Shown here in pieces: positions 8,056 through 12,257 of a stretch of 12,257 bases of DNA. The first letter of the stretch is position 1. Every line of letters begins with the position of its first letter. A program made the position numbers and the translations under genes. This DNA is from Ruminococcus sp. AF46-10NS. Lineage in GTDB: Bacteria; Bacillota; Clostridia; Lachnospirales; Lachnospiraceae. The DNA is taken from positions 1 to 12,257 of the forward strand of contig NZ_QRNF01000065.1 of the NCBI RefSeq assembly GCF_003474435.1. The letters run 5' to 3'. The notes below the pieces were generated by a model that did not search any database, had not been told where the DNA came from, and saw only the letters and a list, made by a program, of their open reading frames with translations.

Positions 8056-8089
8056 AACTCTGTCTTTAATGAATAGAGTTCATTTTTTT
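8056..8089 (+). terminator. Rho-independent terminator after the sugar transferase
   Basis: AACTCTGT (8056-8063) pairs with ATAGAGTT (8073-8080), with one G-T pair and a 9-nt loop, followed by CATTTTTTT. Confidence 0.65.
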
Positions 8090-8158
8090 ATTCAACTATT
8101 CCCATGATATATACAATATGTAAATGTGCAATTCAAATATCAGTTTATGCTAAGTACA

Positions 8159-8181
8159 AAATAATAATAATTACTATTATT
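8159..8181. promoter_or_regulatory. Fur/PerR-like operator overlapping the rubredoxin promoter
   Basis: An AT-rich imperfect inverted repeat (AATAATAAT, spacer AATT, ACTATTATT) ends on the -35 hexamer. It shares the 12-mer ATTACTATTATT with the perfect palindrome at 11030-11054. The pattern resembles 7-1-7 Fur-family boxes; PerR is the likely member given the oxidative-stress genes, but this is inference. Confidence 0.5.
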
Positions 8182-8208
8182 GACAAAAGAATAATTATCA
8201 TGTATAAT
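8180..8208 (+). promoter_or_regulatory. Consensus promoter of the rubredoxin-hemerythrin unit
   Basis: TTGACA (8180-8185), 17 nt, TATAAT (8203-8208) is a perfect sigma-A consensus. Transcription would start near 8215, leaving a leader of about 75 nt. Confidence 0.85.
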
Positions 8209-8293
8209 ACAGATATACAAGAAACAAAGTGTTAGAAAAATTGTTAGGAACTTGGTAACAAAAATAAATCGACATTGAAAAGGGAAAATGACT

Positions 8294-8458
8294 ATGATAA
8301 AATATGAATGTGAACCATGTGGATATATTTATGATCCGGCAGTAGGAGATCCAGACGCTGGTATCGAGCCAGAAACTGCATTTGAGGATATTCCAGATGA
8401 CTGGACATGCCCAATCTGCGGATTAGGAAAAGATGTTTTCGTTCCTGTAGAAGACTAA
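8294..8458 (+). CDS. Rubredoxin
   Basis: This small cytoplasmic electron carrier has one Fe(Cys)4 site and supplies electrons to superoxide reductase, rubrerythrin or oxygen-reducing flavodiiron proteins. The 54 aa have the two ligand pairs C6-x2-C9-G and C39-P-I-C42-G, with canonical family blocks ([29 protein letters not shown]). ATG 8294 is preferred over ATG 8288 because AGGG at 8281-8284 is 9 nt upstream of it but only 3 nt from the earlier one. It lies 76 nt before hemerythrin, with no terminator between, so the two are probably cotranscribed from the promoter at 8180-8208. Confidence 0.93.
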   Translation: MIKYECEPCGYIYDPAVGDPDAGIEPETAFEDIPDDWTCPICGLGKDVFVPVED

Positions 8459-8534
8459 GCAGAAAATGCAGGTACGAAACTGCCAGAGATTAAAAGAGCC
8501 TAAGAGAACATATAAAAGAAATGGAGGTCAAATT

Positions 8535-8968
8535 ATGACTTACGATTTAAACATTACCTTTGATGACAATTTAGTAACAGGAAATGAAACAATTGATACC
8601 CAGCATAAAGAATTGATCGACCGTATCCAGAACTTTGTAACTGCCTGTCAAAATGGCGACAGCAAAGTAAAAGCAATCAAAATGCTGGATTATCTGGATG
8701 AATATACTGACTTTCATTTCAAAGAAGAGGAAAAGCTTCAGGAAAAATCCGGTTATCCAGAGCGTGAAAACCATCATGAAAAACATGAAGAGTTTAAAAA
8801 GACAATTCAGGAACTGCATGAATACCTCAGGAGTATGAAGGACCAACAGATCGGTTCAGTGAACTTGTACAGAAAAATGTAATCGACTGGCTGTTTGGAC
8901 ACATTAAAACATACGACCGCTCTGTGGCAAAATTTATCTTTATGAAACAAAATCCAGATCGATGCTAA
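8535..8968 (+). pseudogene. Bacteriohemerythrin, frameshifted before the last iron ligand
   Basis: A cytoplasmic di-iron O2-binding protein of the hemerythrin/HHE family. The start is ATG 8535 behind GGAGG at 8523-8527; an earlier in-frame ATG at 8466 lacks such a site. Iron ligands are visible: H24 (IDTQHKELI), H61 and E65 (HFKEEEK), H80 and H84 (HHEKH). The frame shifts after HEYL (about 8825-8829) and ends at 8882 with an unrelated tail. In the other frame the family C-terminus continues: EYEGPTDRFSELVQKN, then VIDWLFGHIKTYD with the final His and Asp ligands, stopping at 8966-8968. One added base restores 144 aa, a normal length. As written the protein lacks its last ligands and probably cannot form the di-iron centre. 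Confidence 0.85.
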
Positions 8969-9022
8969 AATAAACCAGGGAACGAGTTCACTCAGAATGT
9001 AGACAACGTGATGAAGTAAACT

Positions 9023-9050
9023 AGGGGCTGTCACAATGCAGCCCCTTTCC
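9023..9050 (+). terminator. Terminator after hemerythrin
   Basis: AGGGGCTG (9023-9030) and CAGCCCCT (9039-9046) form an 8-bp perfect GC-rich stem with an 8-nt loop, followed by a short TTTCCTGTT tail. Confidence 0.75.
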
Positions 9051-9117
9051 TGTTATAGCGATATTCTAGGTAATATATTGCGCTGGCATGACATATTATT
9101 TTACTACTACTATATGG

Positions 9118-9142
9118 GAAGAGCAAGCAGCTCTTCTTTTTT
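9118..9142 (+). terminator. Second strong terminator
   Basis: GAAGAGC (9118-9124) and GCTCTTC (9130-9136) pair perfectly around a 5-nt loop and are followed by six T. It lies within 100 bp of the previous terminator with no convincing gene between, as if a gene had been lost. Confidence 0.85.
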
Positions 9143-9231
9143 GTTGTCCTTTTTATCCAATTTTAAGTTGTAAAGTCTCTTTTCATTCGACAAAATTCTC
9201 CACAGACAGAGGATATGCGACGAGCATTGAT

Positions 9232-9381
9232 ATGAACATCTATTTATGGAAAGAGGATATTGAAGACGGGGAATCGGTAATGACAGCCGAATATAGACCT
9301 GTAGAATACGGAAAGGACTATGATGTTGTCAATAATCCTGATAAATTTCAACTATATATAGATGGAAAAGAGATTAAATAG
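9232..9381 (+). CDS. Unidentified short ORF, probably a gene remnant
   Basis: The last 49 codons of a longer open frame (ATG 9232 to TAA 9379-9381) read like real protein: acidic and aromatic-rich, with YLWKEDIEDGE and VVNNPDKFQLYIDGKEIK. The open frame extends upstream to 9088, but that part overlaps the terminator at 9118-9142 and has unrelated composition, so it is unlikely to be coding. No good ribosome binding site precedes 9232. I do not recognise a family. It may be the 3' end of a truncated gene, or a small accessory gene. Confidence 0.35.
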   Translation: MNIYLWKEDIEDGESVMTAEYRPVEYGKDYDVVNNPDKFQLYIDGKEIK

Positions 9382-9497
9382 TAATCTCCTGAAAGCAAGC
9401 TTTTTGTCAATTATTTCAAAGAAAAATTAAAGGATAACAATACATAGTTTTGACAATGATATTTTGAAAAAATTTATAGGAATGCTCTATTATCAAA

Positions 9498-9525
9498 TTG
9501 ACATAAGAATATGGTAGCGTATAAT
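9498..9525 (+). promoter_or_regulatory. Promoter of the small membrane protein-bcp-yaaA operon
   Basis: TTGACA (9498-9503), 16 nt, TATAAT (9520-9525). A start site near 9532 gives a short leader before ATG 9561. A second TTGACA at 9450-9455 has only a weak partner (TTTATA). The AT-rich 9382-9497 stretch shows nothing else I can support. Confidence 0.8.
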
Positions 9526-9560
9526 TAGAATTGAATACACTGAAAAAATGGAGGAATTAC

Positions 9561-9773
9561 ATGAAAGCACATAAATATTGGTCAGTAGGAGCATTGATCA
9601 CAATGCTTGGGACTTTTTACACTGGATATAAAAAGCAAAAATCAAGTCACAAATACTTTGCTTTAAGTTCTATGTTATGTATGGTAATGGCGATATATAC
9701 AGGTCATAAAATGATTACCGGGAATAGGAAGAAAAAGGCGAATAAAGAGAAAGATACAGAAAGGGAGGGATAA
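9561..9773 (+). CDS. Small two-TM protein with internal repeat (DUF6219-like?)
   Basis: 70 aa, starting at ATG 9561 behind GGAGG at 9550-9554 (6-nt spacing); an upstream in-frame TTG at 9531 lacks such a site. Two hydrophobic helices (about 7-23 and 33-48) lie before a very basic/charged tail (NRKKKANKEKDTEREG). The halves are homologous: H4-K-Y-W...M15...F-Y-T-G-Y-K24 matches H30-K-Y-F...M41...I-Y-T-G-H-K50 at a constant offset of 26 residues. It is the first gene of an operon, 3 nt before bcp. Similar small proteins occur in Lachnospiraceae, possibly under DUF6219, but I am recalling that name and could not verify it. Function unknown; the location suggests a link to peroxide stress at the membrane. 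Confidence 0.8.
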   Translation: MKAHKYWSVGALITMLGTFYTGYKKQKSSHKYFALSSMLCMVMAIYTGHKMITGNRKKKANKEKDTEREG

Positions 9774-9776
9774 ATA

Positions 9777-10232
9777 ATGTTGGAAGTAGGGGTTAAGGCA
9801 CCGGATTTTGAGTTGCCAGATCAAAATGGGAAAATACATAGATTATCGGATTATACAGGAAAAAAAGTGATTTTATATTTCTATCCCAAGGATAATACAG
9901 CGGGATGCACGAAACAGGCATGTGGGTTTTCTGAGCGATACCCTCAGTTTACCGAAAAAGGAGCAGTTATTCTTGGAGTCAGTAAGGATTCTGTATCCTC
10001 TCATAAGAGATTTGAGGAAAAATATGGATTGACATTTACACTTTTAGCAGATCAAGAGCGGAAAGTTATTGAAGCATATGATGTATGGAAAGAAAAGAAA
10101 AATTATGGCAAAGTCTCTATGGGAGTAGTAAGAACCACATATCTTATTGATGAACAGGGGATTATTATAAAGGCAAATGATAAAGTCAAGGCTGCAGATG
10201 ATCCTGAAAATATGCTCAAGGAATTAGATTAA
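9777..10232 (+). CDS. bcp: Thiol peroxidase, Bcp/PrxQ-type peroxiredoxin
   Basis: Reduces H2O2 and organic hydroperoxides in the cytoplasm, using thioredoxin-type reductants. The 151 aa match the family's usual length. YPKDNTAGC44TKQAC49GF carries the peroxidatic C44 within the P-x3-T-x2-C motif and, five residues on, the resolving C49 typical of atypical 2-Cys Bcp enzymes. R119 (GVVRTTYLID) is the conserved active-site arginine. The N-terminal VGVKAPDFELPDQNGK is the classic AhpC/TSA opening. ATG 9777 is preceded by GGGAGGG, 3 nt after the small membrane gene's stop. Its TAA shares one base with the yaaA ATG (TAATG), so all three genes form one operon. Confidence 0.95.
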   Translation: MLEVGVKAPDFELPDQNGKIHRLSDYTGKKVILYFYPKDNTAGCTKQACGFSERYPQFTEKGAVILGVSKDSVSSHKRFEEKYGLTFTLLADQERKVIEAYDVWKEKKNYGKVSMGVVRTTYLIDEQGIIIKANDKVKAADDPENMLKELD

Positions 10233-10978
10233 TGAAGATAATATTATCCCCTGCTAAAAAGATGATTACAGATACTGACAGCATAGCGCCGGATGGATTG
10301 CCTGAATTTATTGAAAAGACGACAGAGATACAAAGTTGGTTGAAAAGTAAGTCAAAAGAAGAACTGAAGACTATCTGGAAATGTAATGACAAAATTACAG
10401 AACAGAACTTCAATAGATTGGAAAACATGGATCTTTATCATTTACTTACCCCAGCTGTCTTATCATATGAAGGAATTGCTTTTCAATATATGGCTCCATC
10501 CGTGTTTGAGGACAGTCAGTTCGAGTATGTACAAAATCATTTGAGAATAATATCTGCATTTTATGGTGTGCTAAAACCAAGGGATGGTGTGACACCTTAT
10601 CGTTTGGAAATGCAGGCGAAGGTTGGAATAGGAGAAACAAAAAATCTGTATGAGTACTGGGGAGATTTATTATACCGCTCAGTGATTGATAACAGCAGGA
10701 GTATAATCAATCTGGCATCGAAAGAATACTCTAAGTGCATAGAAAAATATCTGACACGACAGGATAGATACATTACGATTATATTTTGTGAGTTATCAGG
10801 AGATAAACTGGTGACAAAAGGTACATATGCTAAGATGGCCCGTGGTGAAATGGTTAGGTTCATGGCTGAAAACAGAATTGAAAATCCTGAGGATATTAAG
10901 AAATTTGATAGACTAGGCTATTCATTCCGCTCTGATTTATCATCAGATGCAGAATATGTTTTTGAACGGAAAAAATGA
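10232..10978 (+). CDS. yaaA: Peroxide stress protein YaaA (DUF328/UPF0246)
   Basis: YaaA-family proteins lower intracellular free iron and protect DNA and proteins from Fenton damage under H2O2; the E. coli protein belongs to the OxyR regulon and binds DNA. The 248 aa are full length. Family blocks are the N-terminal MKIILSPAKKM, FYGVLKPRDGVTPYRLEMQ in the middle, and the C-terminal GEMVRFMAENRIENPEDIK followed by FDRLGYSF. The ATG overlaps the bcp stop by 1 nt, implying translational coupling; AAGGA lies about 10 nt upstream. Pairing with a peroxiredoxin fits joint peroxide defence. No clear terminator follows. Confidence 0.95.
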   Translation: MKIILSPAKKMITDTDSIAPDGLPEFIEKTTEIQSWLKSKSKEELKTIWKCNDKITEQNFNRLENMDLYHLLTPAVLSYEGIAFQYMAPSVFEDSQFEYVQNHLRIISAFYGVLKPRDGVTPYRLEMQAKVGIGETKNLYEYWGDLLYRSVIDNSRSIINLASKEYSKCIEKYLTRQDRYITIIFCELSGDKLVTKGTYAKMARGEMVRFMAENRIENPEDIKKFDRLGYSFRSDLSSDAEYVFERKK

Positions 10979-11029
10979 TGATTGAATGATTATTTTAAAT
11001 AAAAGGTAATCAGTAATATTAATTATTAT

Positions 11030-11054
11030 AATAATAGTAATTATTACTATTATT
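11030..11054. promoter_or_regulatory. Perfect 25-bp Fur-family (PerR/Fur/Zur-like) operator
   Basis: Arms AATAATAGTAAT and ATTACTATTATT are exact inverses around a single T (11042). The core is a perfect 7-1-7 repeat (TAGTAAT-T-ATTACTA), the geometry of Fur-family boxes. A -35 hexamer TTGACA sits at 11057-11062, as in the related site at 8159-8181. PerR is favoured by the neighbouring genes; the core is also close to Zur-type sites. Confidence 0.65.
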
Positions 11055-11070
11055 TATTGACAATAAACAG

Positions 11071-11268
11071 ATTGAGAAGCACCACGAAGAGAGATATCGT
11101 GCACTTCTTAAGAATATTGAAACTGCACAGGTGTTTGAAAAGAGTGAAGTTAAGGTATGGGAATGCCGTAACTGTGGACATGTTGTGGTAGGAACAAAGG
11201 CACCTGAGATATGTCCAGTATGTAACCATCCACAGAGTTATTTCGAAGTACGTGAAGAGAACTATTAA
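11071..11268 (+). pseudogene. rbr: Rubrerythrin, 5'-truncated (rubredoxin domain retained)
   Basis: Rubrerythrin reduces H2O2 in anaerobes at a di-iron four-helix bundle fed by a rubredoxin domain. Only the last about 65 residues remain: IEKHHEERYRALLKNIE (end of the bundle, with the E-x2-H iron-ligand motif), a linker, then C-x2-C and C-x2-C of the rubredoxin domain (WECRNCGHVVV, ICPVCNHPQSYFEV). Stop at 11266-11268. The frame is open only from 11041 and has no ATG. Immediately upstream are the 25-bp operator and a -35 TTGACA (11057-11062), with no -10 or ribosome binding site. The simplest reading is a deletion joining the original promoter's upstream half to codon about 125 of the gene, which removes most of the catalytic domain. 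Confidence 0.88.
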
Positions 11269-11287
11269 AGAGAAGGAGATTATTACA

Positions 11288-11426
11288 AAGAAGAAAGTGA
11301 TTATTAAAAAAAGCAGTAATGATAGGCTGTGGCTTTGTTGGTTCCGCATCAGTTGGTAAAGAAGCATTAAAGTTTAAGAAATCGGCGGATGCTTTGAAAA
11401 AAGTTATAGAAACAATTGGATTTTAA
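11288..11426 (+). pseudogene. Small glycine-rich hydrophobic ORF remnant
   Basis: A strong Shine-Dalgarno AGAAGGAG (11271-11278) is ideally placed for a start at 11288, but the codon there is AAG. From it, KKVIIKK leads into an A7 run (11306-11312), after which another frame reads AVMIGCGFVGSASVGKEALK then KSADALKKVIETIGF and stops at 11424-11426. Removing one A joins the two. The only ATG in the second frame (11319) lacks a ribosome binding site. The product would be a short membrane-helix-like peptide with a basic tail between rubrerythrin and desulfoferrodoxin. Family unknown; the start and frame repairs are inference. Confidence 0.35.
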
Positions 11427-11452
11427 ATTTTAAACATAGGAAGATAAAAAAG

Positions 11453-11827
11453 ATGGAAGTAAAATATTATGTATGCAATCATTGTGGAAACATTATTGAA
11501 ATGGTAAAGGATCAAGGCGTACCAGTAATGTGCTGCGGAGAGGCTATGCATGAGTTAAAAGCTGGAGTGACAGATGCTGCTGTTGAGAAGCATGTACCTG
11601 TATATACAGTGGACAAACAGCATGTACATGTTGTGGTCGGTGAAACAAAACATCCAATGCTTGATAATCATTTCATTGAATGGATTACACTAAATACAAA
11701 TCAGGGTATTTATAGAAAACAGCTAATTCCAGGACAGGAACCTATTGCGGATTTCTGCCTCTGTGATGGAGAGTATGTAGAAGAAGTATACGCATACTGC
11801 AATCTTCATGGACTCTGGAAATGCTAA
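11453..11827 (+). CDS. dfx: Desulfoferrodoxin (2Fe superoxide reductase)
   Basis: Reduces superoxide to H2O2 without making O2, using electrons from rubredoxin; typical of strict anaerobes. The 124 aa are full length. The N-terminal desulforedoxin domain binds Fe with C8-x2-C11 and C27-C28 (VMCCGE). The C-terminal catalytic domain has E45-K46-H47 plus H67, H73, C116 and H119 (YAYC116NLH119GLWKC), giving the His4Cys Fe centre. ATG 11453 follows AGGA at about 11437-11440. Downstream lies a second rubredoxin, its probable electron donor, about 95 nt away. H2O2 made here would be handled by rubrerythrin (truncated in this copy), Bcp and YaaA-type protection. Confidence 0.97.
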   Translation: MEVKYYVCNHCGNIIEMVKDQGVPVMCCGEAMHELKAGVTDAAVEKHVPVYTVDKQHVHVVVGETKHPMLDNHFIEWITLNTNQGIYRKQLIPGQEPIADFCLCDGEYVEEVYAYCNLHGLWKC

Positions 11828-11921
11828 AAACACTTGACTTTCGTGCTAAGATTACAAAATAATTCAGATACAACAGTAATATATGCTTTGTATTAATATA
11901 TTTATAAGGAGGAACAAACTA

Positions 11922-12080
11922 ATGAAATATGTATGTGACGTTTGCGGATGGGAATATGATGAAGAGGAAGGTTATCCTGAAGGTGGTATTGCACCAGGAA
12001 CAAAGTGGGAGGACGTTCCAGAAGATTTTGAATGCCCATTATGTAATGTTGGAAAAGATCAGTTTTCAGAAGTTGAATAA
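11922..12080 (+). CDS. Rubredoxin (second, divergent copy)
   Basis: 52-aa Fe(Cys)4 electron carrier with C5-x2-C8-G and C38-P-L-C41. Compared with the copy at 8294 it is more acidic, with WEYDEEEGYPEGGIAPGTKW replacing the usual YIYDPAxGDPDxGI loop. ATG 11922 is behind a perfect AAGGAGG (about 11906-11912, 9-nt spacing); the longer open frame from 11883 is not needed. A TTGACT at 11834-11839 might be a -35, but no good -10 follows, so cotranscription with desulfoferrodoxin is likely. It ends before a terminator. The likely partner is superoxide reductase. Confidence 0.93.
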   Translation: MKYVCDVCGWEYDEEEGYPEGGIAPGTKWEDVPEDFECPLCNVGKDQFSEVE

Positions 12081-12112
12081 AATTCTGATTATTTAAATAC
12101 GGATAGATAAAC

Positions 12113-12149
12113 AAAAACCCTGGTGCGTGTGAGCAACAGGGTTTTTTAT
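12113..12149 (+). terminator. Terminator after the second rubredoxin
   Basis: AAAAACCCTG (12113-12122) pairs with CAGGGTTTTT (12137-12146) and runs into TTTTTTATT. The A-rich left flank makes it plausible in both directions. Confidence 0.85.
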
Positions 12150-12159
12150 TGTGTGACAG

Positions 12160-12188
12160 TAAAAATAAACCCCCTGCTATGCAGGGGG
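12160..12188 (-). terminator. Minus-strand-oriented terminator hairpin
   Basis: CCCCCTGC (12170-12177) and GCAGGGGG (12181-12188) form a perfect 8-bp stem with a 3-nt loop. On the minus strand the stem is followed by TTTATTTTTACTG, so it probably ends a convergent gene lying beyond 12257. The plus-strand flank is not T-rich. Confidence 0.6.
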
Positions 12189-12257
12189 AGGGAAGATCTT
12201 TAGATATAAGTAATCTCCTGTGTTAAAATAAATGTAGGTCTGCAAACCACAAATATT

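Noticed and set aside
8466..8534. N-terminal extension of hemerythrin from ATG 8466
   Set aside because: GGAGG sits 7 nt before ATG 8535 and hemerythrins start there; the extension is basic and unrelated.
9088..9231. N-terminal part of a 97-aa ORF
   Set aside because: It overlaps a strong terminator hairpin with a T6 tail, and its composition is unlike the following segment.
11834..11860. Promoter for the second rubredoxin
   Set aside because: TTGACT is present, but no acceptable -10 lies 16-18 nt downstream.
1..12257. tRNA, rRNA, insertion sequence or transposase
   Set aside because: I saw no cloverleaf, rRNA-like stretch, transposase motif or paired terminal inverted repeats on either strand.

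Overview
The window is low-GC DNA with strong AGGAGG-type ribosome binding sites and near-consensus TTGACA/TATAAT promoters. It carries strict-anaerobe oxidative-stress genes: desulfoferrodoxin, rubrerythrin, two rubredoxins and a hemerythrin. Together these suggest an anaerobic gut Firmicute (Clostridia, most likely Lachnospiraceae). This assignment is inferred from gene content and style, not from a marker gene. All convincing genes are on the plus strand.

Bases 1-6368 look like a phage-defence island in poor condition. First comes the 3' part of an AAA (AAA_21/OLD-like) ATPase gene, whose original stop overlaps the start of a small protein with a D...ExK nuclease-like motif. Downstream is one very large gene (1619-6368, about 1,583 codons if restored). 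It encodes an Mrr-like PD-(D/E)XK nuclease domain, a STAND NTPase and a long helical C-terminus, the architecture of the Avs (antiviral STAND) family and closest in layout to Avs4. All three genes are interrupted. The ATPase has an 82-bp tandem duplication plus a 1-nt shift, the nuclease-like gene a 45-bp in-frame tandem duplication plus a 1-nt shift, and the Avs-like gene two 1-nt shifts, at T8 and A6 runs.

Bases 6369-8090 hold a promoter, a single polyprenyl-phosphate sugar-phosphate transferase that starts exopolysaccharide repeat units and has an abnormal short C-terminus, and a terminator.

Bases 8100-12257 form an oxidative-stress cluster. A consensus promoter overlapped by a Fur/PerR-like box drives rubredoxin and a frameshifted bacteriohemerythrin. 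After two terminators and an unidentified ORF remnant comes a compact operon: a small two-TM protein with an internal 26-residue repeat, Bcp peroxiredoxin, and YaaA. Then a perfect 25-bp Fur-family palindrome and a -35 hexamer run straight into the 3' third of a rubrerythrin gene, as if the -10 and the gene's 5' part were deleted. Desulfoferrodoxin and a second rubredoxin follow, ending in two terminator hairpins, the last oriented for a minus-strand gene beyond the window.

Functionally, rubredoxins pass electrons to superoxide reductase and rubrerythrin. Bcp removes peroxides, YaaA limits peroxide/iron damage, and hemerythrin binds O2. At least five frame lesions, each repaired by adding one base, are the main oddity. 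They mean either real decay or switching, or systematic single-base deletion errors in the assembly.
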